From the NCBI RefSeq assembly GCF_014837145.1, contig NZ_JACYFS010000003.1, positions 287,494 to 351,493 on the forward strand: DNA of 64,000 bases, given 5' to 3'. The DNA comes from Chryseobacterium caseinilyticum (GTDB lineage: Bacteria; Bacteroidota; Bacteroidia; Flavobacteriales; Weeksellaceae). Below, in pieces: positions 1 to 8,902 of this stretch. Both the position numbers and the translations under genes were made by a program. The notes under the pieces are model-generated. The model was not told the DNA's origin and made no database searches. It worked only from the letters and a program-made list of their open reading frames with translations. The stretch's first letter is position 1. The number at the start of each line of letters is the position of its first letter.

Positions 1-75
1 ATTAAAATTCGGAATTCACTCATCAATTCATAAAAATTCGTGCATTCGCGGCATCTTAAAAACGATTATTTAATT

Positions 76-105
76 AAATCTGCGACATCAGCCTAATCTG
101 CGGGA
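76..105. repeat. dispersed AATCTGCG repeat, copy 1
   Basis: Two AATCTGCG-like blocks lie in about 30 bp. The reverse complement at 23468-23497 matches by roughly 24 of 30 bases, so this is one member of a dispersed non-coding repeat. The rest of 1-158 is AT-rich with no gene visible. Confidence 0.4.
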
Positions 106-158
106 GCTATTTAATTCCAAAATTAAAATTTCCACGAAAAACAATAATCCGAATATTT

Positions 159-166
159 TATCTTTG
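159..166 (+). promoter_or_regulatory. candidate -7 promoter box (TATCTTTG)
   Basis: TATCTTTG matches the Bacteroidota -7 consensus TAnnTTTG and ends 17 bp before the ATG of the bestrophin-like gene. No clear TTTG -33 box is seen. Confidence 0.45.
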
Positions 167-183
167 CAAAAAGCACATCAGCC

Positions 184-1065
184 ATGAGAGTCTACAACAC
201 CAAAAATTTCCTGAAGATCCTGATCAGCTTACACAAAAGTGATACGCTGAAAATTCTGTTTCCAACGATGGTTTTGATGGCGCTGTACTCCTATGGAATC
301 CAATATCTTGAGATTGAATATTTACATTTAACCTCAAAATCGAAGGTCAGCAATGTGGGGATGATTCATTCTTTGTTGGGGTTTGTGCTGTCTCTGCTTT
401 TGGTTTTCAGGACAAATACGGCTTACGACAGGTGGTGGGAAGGCAGAAAACTTTGGGGAAAACTTGTGAATGACACGAGAAATTTCGCCATCAAAATCAA
501 TATTATTCTTACGGACGACAGAGAATCTGCTGACCAGATTTCAAAATATCTTAAGTTTTTTCCACATCTCTTGGCCAAACATCTTTCTCAGGAATCGACA
601 CGGCTGGCTTTGGATGAGGATTACTCAGAAATCAAAAATTCGCTGAAAAATCATGGACCCAATGATTTGATCATCCAGCTGACTGAAAAATTATATCAGC
701 TAAAAAAACAGGGGAAAATTTCTGATGTTGAAATGCTGTATTTAGACACGCAGATTTCCGGTTTTCTGGATGTTTGTGGCGGTTGCGAAAGAATAAAAAA
801 CACACCGATTCCGTATTCTTACTCATCTTTCATTAAAAAATTCATTATTTTATATGTATTGGCTTTGCCGGTTGCGTACGTAATTAACCTTGGATTATTT
901 ATGATCCCGCTGACGGTTTTCGTATATTACGTGTTGATGAGTCTGGAACTGATCGCTGAGGAAATTGAAGATCCTTTTAATAATGATGAAAATGATATTC
1001 CGATGGAGACGATTGCTCAGAATATTGAAAGAAATGTACATCAGATTATGGGTGCAAGGGAATAG
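184..1065 (+). CDS. bestrophin family anion channel-like membrane protein
   Basis: Inner-membrane protein of 293 residues related to bacterial bestrophins (UPF0187/YneE type), which form pentameric anion- or cation-conducting channels. Hydrophobic segments lie near residues 25-42, 60-75 and 212-250. The family hallmark RTNTAYDRWWEGR sits at about 76-88, directly after the second hydrophobic segment, and the acidic stretch EEIEDPF near the C-terminus also fits the family. Length is normal. A TAnnTTTG box precedes it and no gene follows closely, so it is probably a single transcription unit. Ion selectivity cannot be told from the sequence. Confidence 0.85.
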   Translation: MRVYNTKNFLKILISLHKSDTLKILFPTMVLMALYSYGIQYLEIEYLHLTSKSKVSNVGMIHSLLGFVLSLLLVFRTNTAYDRWWEGRKLWGKLVNDTRNFAIKINIILTDDRESADQISKYLKFFPHLLAKHLSQESTRLALDEDYSEIKNSLKNHGPNDLIIQLTEKLYQLKKQGKISDVEMLYLDTQISGFLDVCGGCERIKNTPIPYSYSSFIKKFIILYVLALPVAYVINLGLFMIPLTVFVYYVLMSLELIAEEIEDPFNNDENDIPMETIAQNIERNVHQIMGARE

Positions 1066-1094
1066 TTAGTATGCTGTGGAACTGAGAATTGATG

Positions 1095-1164
1095 GCTTCG
1101 ACATGCTCAGCCTGACACTGTGAAACTTTTTTTATTAGCGATGTCACGCTGAGCCTGTCGAAGC
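1095..1164. repeat. REP-like inverted repeat (CTTCGACA family), copy 1
   Basis: Arms 1095-1117 and 1142-1164 are 23-nt inverted copies differing at two positions (GCTTCGACAtGCTCAGCcTG and its partner), separated by 24 bp. A diverged copy lies at 23554-23632. Intergenic, palindromic and dispersed, like bacterial REP elements. Confidence 0.65.
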
Positions 1165-1263
1165 GTTTCCTAAATGTTGGTTTTAAAAACTAAAATTGAG
1201 AATGGAATTTAAAATCCATTCAATCGTAGGAATTCGTAAATTGTAATTAGAAATAAATATATT

Positions 1264-1791
1264 TTGGTAAATAAATTAAAACTGGAAGAACTCAACAGAA
1301 TTGATGTAGAAACGTTTAAAAAGGTTGAGAAAATTCCGTTGGTGGTTGTTCTGGATAATATCAGAAGCATGCACAATGTTGGGGCGACTTTCAGAACGGC
1401 AGATGCTTTTTTGGTTGAGAAAATTATTTTATGTGGAATTACGCCACAACCACCACACCGTGAAATTCACAAAGCTGCATTGGGAGCAACAGAAAGTGTG
1501 GATTGGTCGCATGAAGCGGATATTAATGTCACAATCAATGATTTGAAAAGTCAGGGATTTGAAGTGGTGGGAATCGAGCAGACGACTAACAGCACGATGA
1601 TTACTGATTTTAAAATTGACAGTTCAAAAAAATACGCGGTCATTTTAGGAAATGAAGTGGAAGGAATCAGCGATGAAGCGCTTCAGAATATCGATTCTTT
1701 TATTGAAATTCCGCAACTGGGAACAAAGCATTCTTTAAATGTAAGCGTTTGCGGCGGAATCGTGATGTGGGAATTTGCGAAAGCACTTTAA
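1264..1791 (+). CDS. small TrmH/SpoU (SPOUT) family RNA 2'-O-methyltransferase
   Basis: S-adenosylmethionine-dependent RNA ribose methyltransferase of the SPOUT (trefoil-knot) class. Family motifs are visible: DNIRSMHNVGATFRTADAF near the N-terminus (motif 1, with the invariant N and R), LGNEVEGIS in the middle (motif 2) and a SLNVSVCGGIV segment at the C-terminus (motif 3). At 175 residues it is a minimal catalytic domain without an extra RNA-binding domain. A TTG start is chosen because no upstream in-frame ATG exists and the first internal ATG would cut into motif 1. Whether the substrate is tRNA or rRNA is not decidable here. Confidence 0.85.
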   Translation: MVNKLKLEELNRIDVETFKKVEKIPLVVVLDNIRSMHNVGATFRTADAFLVEKIILCGITPQPPHREIHKAALGATESVDWSHEADINVTINDLKSQGFEVVGIEQTTNSTMITDFKIDSSKKYAVILGNEVEGISDEALQNIDSFIEIPQLGTKHSLNVSVCGGIVMWEFAKAL

Positions 1792-1836
1792 ATCTGTTTT
1801 GTGTAAATCAATTTAATCAGGAATAAGTTTCAATAC

Positions 1837-2271
1837 ATGAAAAAAGCAATTATCACCTTCGTTATACTTCTTTTTTTCGTCAGTTTTAGTTCTGCACAAA
1901 ACAGAAAGTCCTGTTTATACAAAGGAAGTATTGATGGGAAAATGCCCGTAACGATGTTCATTATCAGTGAGGAGAATGAGTGTACAGCAGATTTGCATTA
2001 TACCGCGATGTACAAATATGATAGTGTTAGCAATTGGTTGCAACTCGATATTACAGAAAACAAGGCCAATCAATTTGCAATGGTAGAATATCGGTTTACC
2101 GGTGTACTGATTTTGAAGAAAGAGGGTAAAAGTTTTAACGGATTATGGGTAAGCCCAGATGGAAAAAAGCAGTTTAAAGCCGTATTCAATGAGGTTAACA
2201 TGACCAAAACTGATAGAGAAAATTTTGAAAACAAAATGGATCAGCTCAATTACGAAAATCATGATTGCTGA
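1837..2271 (+). CDS. secreted protein of unknown function
   Basis: 144 residues beginning with a clear signal peptide (MKK, hydrophobic core, cleavage after SSAQ at about residue 20). The mature part is mixed beta-type with cysteines near both ends (RKSCLY and the final HDC), which could form a disulfide in the periplasm. It lies 45 bp after the methyltransferase gene and may share its transcript. No family recognised. Confidence 0.65.
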   Translation: MKKAIITFVILLFFVSFSSAQNRKSCLYKGSIDGKMPVTMFIISEENECTADLHYTAMYKYDSVSNWLQLDITENKANQFAMVEYRFTGVLILKKEGKSFNGLWVSPDGKKQFKAVFNEVNMTKTDRENFENKMDQLNYENHDC

Positions 2272-2334
2272 AAAATTAATGTAAATTCTGTTGGTCACAT
2301 ATTTTTGAGTCGGGAGTTTACAAATGACCTAAAA

Positions 2335-2403
2335 ATAAAAAAACTGCGTCTGTCAAAAGACAGTGCAGTTTGAAATAAATCTAATAAAAAGTAAAAATGA
2401 AAG
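2335..2403 (-). ncRNA. candidate small RNA (about 69 nt) with own promoter and terminator
   Basis: On the - strand a complete promoter (TTTG, 19-bp spacer, TATCTTTG) predicts transcription from about 2403. About 32 nt later comes a hairpin at 2371-2341 (7 + 5 bp, loop TTTT) followed on the - strand by TTTTTTTATTTTT, an intrinsic terminator. On the + strand the same hairpin lacks a T-run, so it is oriented for this transcript. No start codon lies within it. The inferred RNA would be short, with an unstructured 5' part. Function unknown; the promoter and terminator are seen, the transcript is inferred. Confidence 0.45.
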
Positions 2404-2407
2404 GCGA

Positions 2408-2438
2408 CAAAGATACTTCAAATTTCTTTACAGGCAAA
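2408..2438 (-). promoter_or_regulatory. complete Bacteroidota-type promoter on the - strand
   Basis: Read on the - strand: TTTG (2438-2435), 19-bp spacer, TATCTTTG (2415-2408). This matches TTTG-N19-TAnnTTTG in both boxes and spacing, the best promoter match noticed in the window. No protein gene lies downstream on this strand; it drives the candidate small RNA. Confidence 0.55.
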
Positions 2439-2522
2439 TTTTTATTTCACTTTTTTTATTTTTATGAAAAAAAACTGCAATAAAGCAGGAAGGTTTCGTT
2501 TTTAATTTTATAAATTAGCACA

Positions 2523-3173
2523 ATGTTTATCAAGGACTATATCTCAAAAGATTTTCCGTGTTTTCATCTGACTGACTCCATCGAATCGGCTAGGGAAACC
2601 CTAGAAGCATTTGGATATACGCATATTTTCATCAAAAAATCACACCACTTTTACGGAGCCATCGCCAAAGACTTTCTTTATGAAGAAGAAGGTACTTTGA
2701 AGAACCTCGGACATCAGATCGAGCGCTTCGCCATTTTGGAGGACAATAATATCATGGACAGCATCCGTCTGTTTTATACATTCAATGCCAACGTGATTCC
2801 TGTGATCAATAAAAACGAAAAATATCTGGGCTACATCTGCTGTGATGATGTTTTCCAGACCTTTTCAAAATACCCTCTGTTTTCGGAAACCGGTGCTACC
2901 TTAACGATAGAAACTCCGGCAAGAAAATATTCTATGACAGAAATTGCCAACATCGTCGAGAGCAACAATTCTAAGTTCTACGGCGGATTTATCAGCTTCA
3001 TGTCAGACGAATTTATTCACATCACCATTAAAATCAGCAACGAAAATTTAGCTTCCATCGACGCTACTTTTGACCGTTATGATTACAGAATTGTAGAAAA
3101 ATATTATTCTGATGAGAAAACAGATCTTTTCAAAGACCGTTTAGGTTTTTTACAAAAATTTATCGAAATATAA
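2523..3173 (+). CDS. CBS-domain protein
   Basis: Cytoplasmic 216-residue protein. The N-terminal 120 residues look like a CBS pair: a degenerate first half, then the typical second half with NANVIPVINKNEKYLGYICCDDVF at about 93-116. CBS pairs usually bind adenosine nucleotides. The remaining part (about 125-216) resembles a small ferredoxin-like regulatory domain with ITIKISNENL. The stop codon is one base from the NAD kinase start, so the two are almost certainly co-transcribed; a nucleotide-sensing link to NAD(P) levels is a guess. Confidence 0.75.
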   Translation: MFIKDYISKDFPCFHLTDSIESARETLEAFGYTHIFIKKSHHFYGAIAKDFLYEEEGTLKNLGHQIERFAILEDNNIMDSIRLFYTFNANVIPVINKNEKYLGYICCDDVFQTFSKYPLFSETGATLTIETPARKYSMTEIANIVESNNSKFYGGFISFMSDEFIHITIKISNENLASIDATFDRYDYRIVEKYYSDEKTDLFKDRLGFLQKFIEI

Positions 3174-3174
3174 T

Positions 3175-4041
3175 ATGAAGGCAGCCATATATTCTCAGAA
3201 AAAAGATCTTGATACTTTTTTATATTTAAGCAAATTTATTTCTGAACTGGAAAGCAGAGGCGTAAAATCTGTTTTGTTTGACGAAATGGCTGACGCGCTT
3301 CAATTTTCAAAAATATTTGAGACTTTTGGCAACAAACAGGATCTCATCGACAAAAAAGTTGATCTGTTCTTCACATTTGGTGGCGACGGAACGATTGTAA
3401 ATTCATTAACTTTCATCGAAGATCTCGAAATTCCTGTTGTGGGTGTGAACACCGGAAGACTTGGATTCCTGGCAAGTTTTACCAAAGAAGAAGCCTTCAA
3501 AGAACTGGATTCAATTTTAAAAGGTGATGTGAAAACCAGCCGAAGATCAGTAATCGAAGTTGTTTCACCAAAATCTGACGAATTTTTTCCGTATGCTTTA
3601 AATGATGTGACGATTTCCAGAAAAGAAACCACATCAATGGTAACGGTAGATTCCTATATCAATAATGAATTTCTGAATGTTTTCTGGGGCGACGGCGTCA
3701 TTGTTTCGACACCCACAGGTTCTACCGCTTATTCTTTAAGTTGCGGCGGACCGATTATTTCTCCGAACAACGAAAACTTTGTGATTACTCCAATTGCGCC
3801 GCATAATTTAAATGTAAGACCTTTGGTTGTCAACGATAAAGTTGAAATTAAATTTAAAGTTGAAAGCCGTGTTCCACAATATTCTCTTTCTTTAGATTCA
3901 AGATTAATTCATATTGAAACCGATAAGGAAATTGTGATCAGAAAGGCGAGTTTTCAGCTGTTACTGGTACAGCCGAATAATTTAAGTTTCTACGAAACCA
4001 TCCGCCAGAAGCTACTTTGGGGACGGGATAAAAGAAATTAA
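3175..4041 (+). CDS. nadK: NAD kinase
   Basis: ATP-dependent phosphorylation of NAD to NADP in the cytoplasm. Visible are the GGDGT nucleotide motif at residues 69-73, the NTGRLGFLA segment at about 92-100, and the substrate-site signature GDGVIVSTPTGSTAYSLSCGG at about 174-194. Length of 288 residues is normal for bacterial NadK. It follows the CBS gene after one base and precedes the aldolase by 70 bp. Confidence 0.95.
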   Translation: MKAAIYSQKKDLDTFLYLSKFISELESRGVKSVLFDEMADALQFSKIFETFGNKQDLIDKKVDLFFTFGGDGTIVNSLTFIEDLEIPVVGVNTGRLGFLASFTKEEAFKELDSILKGDVKTSRRSVIEVVSPKSDEFFPYALNDVTISRKETTSMVTVDSYINNEFLNVFWGDGVIVSTPTGSTAYSLSCGGPIISPNNENFVITPIAPHNLNVRPLVVNDKVEIKFKVESRVPQYSLSLDSRLIHIETDKEIVIRKASFQLLLVQPNNLSFYETIRQKLLWGRDKRN

Positions 4042-4111
4042 TCATTTCTTAAAAATTATTACCTTTACAAGAATTTTTCAAACATACCCTAATTTTATAT
4101 AAAAAGTAAAC

Positions 4112-5182
4112 ATGAGCAGAATTTTTCCGGCAGGAGTTGCCACAGGTCAGTTAGTTACAGATATTTTTCAGTATGCTAAAGAAAACAAATTTGCATTGCC
4201 TGCAGTGAACGTAATCGGTTCTAGCAACGTGAACGCAGTAATGGAAACTGCAGCAAAATTAAACTCACCTGTTATCATTCAGTTTTCTAACGGTGGAGCA
4301 TCTTTCAACGCTGGAAAAGGATTGAGTAATGATGCTCAGAAATCAGCTATTTTAGGTGGTATCGCTGGAGCAAAACATATTCATACTTTAGCTGAAGCTT
4401 ATGGAGCAACAGTAATTTTACATACCGACCACGCTGCAAAGAAATTATTGCCTTGGATCGACGGTTTGATGGAAGCTAACGAAGAATTCTTCAAGCAGAC
4501 CGGAAAATCTCTTTATTCTTCTCACATGCTTGATCTTTCTGAAGAATCTTTAGAAGAAAACCTTGAGATCTCTGCGGAATATTTCGAAAGAATGGCAAAA
4601 ATGCAGATGACTTTGGAAGTTGAAATCGGTGTAACAGGAGGTGAAGAAGATGGTGTTGACAATTCTGATATCGACAACTCAAAATTATATACTCAACCTG
4701 AAGATGTAGCTTACACTTACGAAAAACTTAAAGCAATTTCTGATAATTTCACAATTGCAGCTGCTTTCGGAAATGTACACGGAGTTTACAAATCAGGAAA
4801 TGTAGTTTTGACTCCGAAGATCTTAGACAATTCTCAGAAATTCGTTCAGGAGAAATTCGGAACTGCTGAGAAGCCGATTAATTTCGTATTCCACGGTGGT
4901 TCAGGTTCTACTTTAGAAGAAATCAGAGAAGCGATTGATTACGGGGTAATTAAGATGAATATTGACACCGATCTTCAGTTCGCTTATACAGAGGGAATCA
5001 GAGATTACATGGTAGACAATGTAGAATATCTGAAAACTCAAATCGGAAATCCTGACGGAGACGATAAGCCAAACAAAAAATTCTATGACCCAAGAGTTTG
5101 GATCAGAAAAGGCGAAGAAACGTTCTCTAAAAGATTGGTAAGAGCATTTGAAGATTTAAATAACGTAAATACTTTAAAATAA
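4112..5182 (+). CDS. fbaA: class II fructose-bisphosphate aldolase
   Basis: Zinc-dependent aldolase that interconverts fructose 1,6-bisphosphate with glyceraldehyde 3-phosphate and dihydroxyacetone phosphate in glycolysis and gluconeogenesis. The zinc/catalytic motif HTDHAAKK is at 104-111, the zinc-site GNVHGVYK lies at about 220 and HGGSGS at about 262. At 356 residues it is class IIA length. A near-consensus box (TTACCTTTA) lies about 50 bp upstream. Codon choice is highly biased, as expected for an abundant enzyme. Confidence 0.95.
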   Translation: MSRIFPAGVATGQLVTDIFQYAKENKFALPAVNVIGSSNVNAVMETAAKLNSPVIIQFSNGGASFNAGKGLSNDAQKSAILGGIAGAKHIHTLAEAYGATVILHTDHAAKKLLPWIDGLMEANEEFFKQTGKSLYSSHMLDLSEESLEENLEISAEYFERMAKMQMTLEVEIGVTGGEEDGVDNSDIDNSKLYTQPEDVAYTYEKLKAISDNFTIAAAFGNVHGVYKSGNVVLTPKILDNSQKFVQEKFGTAEKPINFVFHGGSGSTLEEIREAIDYGVIKMNIDTDLQFAYTEGIRDYMVDNVEYLKTQIGNPDGDDKPNKKFYDPRVWIRKGEETFSKRLVRAFEDLNNVNTLK

Positions 5183-5192
5183 ATTAATTTGA

Positions 5193-5267
5193 GATTTGAC
5201 GTTTGAAATTTGAGATTGTCTGAGATGAAAATTTTTATCAGCAAACCTGAATTTCAAACTTCAAATC
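5193..5267. repeat. inverted repeat between fbaA and accD
   Basis: GATTTGACGTTTGAAATT (5193-5210) and AATTTCAAACTTCAAATC (5250-5267) pair over 18 bp with one mismatch, around a 39-bp loop. The ATTTGAAATTTGAGA-like words suggest an AT-rich dispersed repeat. It starts 10 bp after the aldolase stop and ends 19 bp before accD, so it could fold in the 3' end of the fbaA message or the leader of accD. Confidence 0.5.
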
Positions 5268-5286
5268 ATAATTTCAAATCAATAAT

Positions 5287-6141
5287 ATGGCATTCGACTG
5301 GTTTAAAAGAAAAGCACAAAATATTACCACTTCTACCGACGAGAAAAAAGATGTACCGAAAGGTCTTTGGCATCAGACTCCGTCAGGAAAAGTAGTGGAA
5401 CACGACGAGTTAAAGAAAAACAATTATGTTTCTCCTGAAGACGGATTTCACGTAAGAATAGGAAGTGCCGAGTTTTTCAGCATTCTTTTTGACGAAGGAA
5501 AATTCACTGAGCTGGATGCAAATGTTGAAAGTATTGATATTCTCAGCTTTAAAGATACAAAATCATACACCGACCGTCTGAAAGAAGTAAAAGCGAAAAC
5601 CAAGCTTACCGACTCTATCAGAAATGGAGTAGGAACTGTAAACGGAACCGAAATGGTGGTTTCATGTATGGATTTCGCGTTCATCGGAGGATCTTTAGGT
5701 TCTGTGATGGGTGAAAAAATCAGAAGAGCGATTGATTACTGTATCGAAAAAAGACTTCCTTACATGATTATCTGTCAGTCTGGTGGTGCGAGAATGCAGG
5801 AAGCAACGTATTCACTAATGCAATTGGCGAAAGTTCAGGCGAAACTGGCTCAGCTTTCAGAAGCCGGACTTTTATACATAGCTTACCTTTGTGACCCTAC
5901 TTTCGGTGGAATTACCGCATCTTTTGCAATGACTGCAGATATCATTATGGCTGAACCAAAAGCATTGATCGGATTTGCAGGACCAAGAGTGATCCGTGAA
6001 ACCATTGGTAGAGATTTGCCGGAAGGTTTCCAGACTTCAGAATTTTTGCAGGAAAAAGGTTTCGTAGATTTCATTGTAAAAAGAACAGAAATCAAAGAAG
6101 TTGTTTCAAAAACAGTAAATTTATTAGCGGTAAAAGCTTAA
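5287..6141 (+). CDS. accD: acetyl-CoA carboxylase carboxyltransferase subunit beta
   Basis: Beta subunit of the carboxyltransferase of acetyl-CoA carboxylase; with AccA it moves CO2 from carboxybiotin to acetyl-CoA, the first step of fatty-acid synthesis. The crotonase-like fold is clear: [10 protein letters not shown] at about 162-171, [12 protein letters not shown] near 201 and [12 protein letters not shown] near 229. The N-terminal zinc ribbon of most AccD proteins is present in outline but its four cysteines are replaced (T31, G34, S49, D52), so it should not bind zinc. Length of 284 residues is normal. A terminator hairpin follows. Confidence 0.93.
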   Translation: MAFDWFKRKAQNITTSTDEKKDVPKGLWHQTPSGKVVEHDELKKNNYVSPEDGFHVRIGSAEFFSILFDEGKFTELDANVESIDILSFKDTKSYTDRLKEVKAKTKLTDSIRNGVGTVNGTEMVVSCMDFAFIGGSLGSVMGEKIRRAIDYCIEKRLPYMIICQSGGARMQEATYSLMQLAKVQAKLAQLSEAGLLYIAYLCDPTFGGITASFAMTADIIMAEPKALIGFAGPRVIRETIGRDLPEGFQTSEFLQEKGFVDFIVKRTEIKEVVSKTVNLLAVKA

Positions 6142-6162
6142 TATTTAAACTGAAAATCATAC

Positions 6163-6191
6163 AATCTCTCTCTATTCGGGAGAGATTTTTG
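6163..6191 (+). terminator. intrinsic terminator after accD
   Basis: Stem AATCTCTC (6163-6170) / GAGAGATT (6180-6187) followed by TTTTG. Confidence 0.7.
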
Positions 6192-6270
6192 TTTGAATAG
6201 ACGTGATTAACTTATTTTAAAAATATACGGCTTGATTCAAAGCAATTAGCCATTTGCCAAAAGCCAATCT

Positions 6271-6783
6271 ATGAGGACTTTCAAAGTAATTTTTAACACC
6301 ATAAAAAGCATGAGTTTTAAGAAAATTCTTAAGCTCTCGTCAGCAGTTTTGCCACATCCTCTCTTTTCTATGATGAGTTTCTATGGAACGGTAAAAGCTT
6401 TTTCCATTGCTCAAAAACTGTATCCGAAAACAGCATCTAAAAACGGTGAGGGAAACGCGTTCAGACACGCTTTCTGGTGTTGCCTGATTATGATGTACTG
6501 CAGCAAAATTTCCTCACCCGAGAAAGCACTGGAGTTCTGCAAAAAAATTACAGATTTGCACGAGGAATTATTTCCCAACGAACCTTTAGAAACCAAAATG
6601 GATCTCCACAACAACAAAATCGGAATGGACTACTTCATGGAGCTTTTGCCGGGAGTTCACCGCCAGTTTTTTGAGAAAAATTTCTTTATCGAAGAGCTTC
6701 AAAAGAAGACTGCCAACGCTAAGGTCTTAAAGAGTTTGGATGATGATTTTGCGGGCGAGCTGGTCTATCTGGATGAAAAATAA
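6271..6783 (+). CDS. DUF6973-like protein of unknown function
   Basis: 170 residues, no signal peptide. A GNAFRHAFWCC motif at about 62-72 and a later DLHNNKIGMDYF at about 110-121 give the pattern N-RHA-W ... H-N-N seen in a family of uncharacterised bacterial proteins (DUF6973, assigned from memory). The conserved histidines and asparagines suggest a metal site or hydrolase-like centre, but that is inference. It stands alone between terminator-bearing neighbours, 180 bp before the next gene. Confidence 0.6.
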   Translation: MRTFKVIFNTIKSMSFKKILKLSSAVLPHPLFSMMSFYGTVKAFSIAQKLYPKTASKNGEGNAFRHAFWCCLIMMYCSKISSPEKALEFCKKITDLHEELFPNEPLETKMDLHNNKIGMDYFMELLPGVHRQFFEKNFFIEELQKKTANAKVLKSLDDDFAGELVYLDEK

Positions 6784-6963
6784 CTTAATTTAAACCATAT
6801 AGGAGAATTTTGTTTTTAAGTTTTATTACGTTAGATCATTCTGACTTTGAAGGTTCTTTCTTAATATTCTTAACTCCTTATCAAATCTTAATGGTTTAAA
6901 GCTAAAAGTTTCAATTTTATCTCATTAAATTTATTATCTTTTCTAAAAATTAATCTTACATAA

Positions 6964-8367
6964 ATGGTTCTCAGCAGAATTTGGTCGGCCTTTATCATTA
7001 TCGCCATTGCCATTGCCAGTATAAAATACATCTCGTCAAGCCACTATAAAACCATTTTCAACGATATGGTTGTCGGAAAAGGCGGCGACACCATTAAGGT
7101 CGCAAATAAAGACATTGGTGCATTTTCTCCTTCGGTTCAGGAGAATTTAAAGAAAAATAATGATTTTACGGATAGCAGGATTCATTATAAAACCGATACA
7201 CTGAAACAGAACGTTCAGGTGTATCGCGTTCAGGATGCAGACGGTGTAATCGGAACCTCAGAAACTGCAGTGAAAATCTGTTTAGGCTTAATTGGAATTA
7301 TGGCTCTATTCATGGGGTTTATGAGTATCGCAGAAAGAGCGGGCGGGATTAATTTATTAAGCCGTTTAATTCAACCGTTTTTTTCACGCCTTTTTCCTGA
7401 AATCCCAAAAAATCATCCGGCATTTGGACACATGCTGATGAATTTCAGTGCCAATCTTTTAGGTTTGGATAATGCCGCAACGCCATTTGGTTTAAAAGCA
7501 ATGGAAAGTTTACAGACTTTAAATCCAAATAAAGACACAGCGAGCAACTCGCAGATTATGTTCCTCTGCCTTCACGCTGGAGGTATGACCTTGATACCCG
7601 TTTCAATTATTGCTTTACGGGCTTCGGCAGGTTCGAAAAACCCAACAGATATATTTCTTTACTGCATGATTGCCACTTTCGCAGCGACTTTAGCGGCAAT
7701 GATTATTGTTTCAATTTATCAGAAAATAAATCTTTTGCAGCCTGTACTTTTAGCCTACGTCGGCGGAATTTCCGTGTTGGTCGGACTTCTTGTATGGTAT
7801 CTTACAGGACTGAGCAAAGAAAATTTAGACATTTTCAGTCAGGTTTTAAGCAACGGATTGATTCTTTTCATTTTCCTGGCTATTGTACTTGGAGCTTTAT
7901 ATAAAAAAATAAATGTTTTTGATGCATTTGTTGATGGGGCAAAAGAAGGCTTTACAACCAGTGTGAAAATCATTCCTTACTTGGTGGGAATGTTGATTGC
8001 GATTTCACTTTTAAGAACTTCAGGAGTCTTTGAAGTGATTATTGACGGTATGAAATGGGTGGTTAACGCCGCAAGCTTAGACGCCAGATTTGTTGATGGA
8101 CTTCCAACCGCTTTAATCAAACCACTTTCGGGTTCAGGAGCAAGAGGAATGATGATGGACACGATGGCGACTTTCGGGGCAGACAGCTTCCAGGGTAAAT
8201 TGGCAGCGGTTCTACAAGGAAGCTCAGACACTACGTTTTACGTAATTGCAGTTTATTTCGGAGCTGTAGCCGTGAAGAACACGAGATATACGGTTGTTGC
8301 CATGCTTTTGGCGGATTTAGTGGGCGTGATTACTGCAATTGGATTGGCGTATTTGTTTTTTGCTTAA
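6964..8367 (+). CDS. nucleoside-recognition (SpmA/SpmB-like) membrane protein
   Basis: 467-residue inner-membrane protein combining two nucleoside-recognition (Gate) domains, equivalent to spore maturation proteins SpmA and SpmB fused. The first half has GHMLMNFSANLLGLDNAATPFG at about 155-176, the typical SpmA helix motif. The second half has DGLPTALIKPLSGSGARGMM at about 378-397, the matching SpmB motif. About ten hydrophobic helices are visible. An N-terminal insert of about 70 polar residues after the first helix probably faces the periplasm. Such proteins are presumed transporters; the substrate is unknown. This is a non-sporulating lineage, so the sporulation name does not apply. Confidence 0.8.
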   Translation: MVLSRIWSAFIIIAIAIASIKYISSSHYKTIFNDMVVGKGGDTIKVANKDIGAFSPSVQENLKKNNDFTDSRIHYKTDTLKQNVQVYRVQDADGVIGTSETAVKICLGLIGIMALFMGFMSIAERAGGINLLSRLIQPFFSRLFPEIPKNHPAFGHMLMNFSANLLGLDNAATPFGLKAMESLQTLNPNKDTASNSQIMFLCLHAGGMTLIPVSIIALRASAGSKNPTDIFLYCMIATFAATLAAMIIVSIYQKINLLQPVLLAYVGGISVLVGLLVWYLTGLSKENLDIFSQVLSNGLILFIFLAIVLGALYKKINVFDAFVDGAKEGFTTSVKIIPYLVGMLIAISLLRTSGVFEVIIDGMKWVVNAASLDARFVDGLPTALIKPLSGSGARGMMMDTMATFGADSFQGKLAAVLQGSSDTTFYVIAVYFGAVAVKNTRYTVVAMLLADLVGVITAIGLAYLFFA

Positions 8368-8397
8368 AAAGAGATACTTCTTATAATTTAGAATCAT

Positions 8398-8889
8398 ATG
8401 AAAATTAAATTTGGTTTACTCTTATTTTTCATTCTTTCTCTTAATTCTAATGTATCTGCGCAGGGCGGATGGGATATCGGTTATTTAAAAATTGAAAATA
8501 TTACGAAAGACCAGATTGGAAGAACATTCAGAATAGATTTTAAATCTAATAAACTGAAAGAAAAAGAACCTTCCATAAGATCCTATTTTCAGACAAAAGA
8601 TTCCAATTTTATGTTAATTGATGGCACTAAAATAGAATTTGTTGAAGTAAGAAAAATCAATGTTGATTCAGGATATTATGAGGAACAGTTTCTACTTTGT
8701 AAAAAATGTAAATCACCTTTAAGAATTTTAGATATGGTGTTATCCGAAATAAAAGAAGAGACATTAATTTTTATTGCTGATTTTGAAATGGAAATTAATG
8801 ATAAATCTGATAAAATAAACTTCAAAAAAGAAATTGAAGTTCATAGAAATGAATTGGAAGGATTACTCTTTTTAAATTCAAAATTTTAA
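8398..8889 (+). CDS. secreted protein of unknown function
   Basis: 163 residues with an N-terminal signal peptide ending near VSAQ (about residue 22). A pair of cysteines in LLCKKCKSP (about 100-108) gives a CxxC motif in the exported part, possibly a disulfide or metal site. It lies 30 bp after the nucleoside-recognition protein and 13 bp before the next gene, so the three may be one operon. No family recognised. Confidence 0.6.
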   Translation: MKIKFGLLLFFILSLNSNVSAQGGWDIGYLKIENITKDQIGRTFRIDFKSNKLKEKEPSIRSYFQTKDSNFMLIDGTKIEFVEVRKINVDSGYYEEQFLLCKKCKSPLRILDMVLSEIKEETLIFIADFEMEINDKSDKINFKKEIEVHRNELEGLLFLNSKF

Positions 8890-8902
8890 ATAAACAAAAA
8901 TT

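Noticed and set aside
2397..2483. A 28-codon frame starting MKGDKDTSNF
   Set aside because: No ribosome site, no conservation argument, and it lies across the candidate small-RNA promoter.
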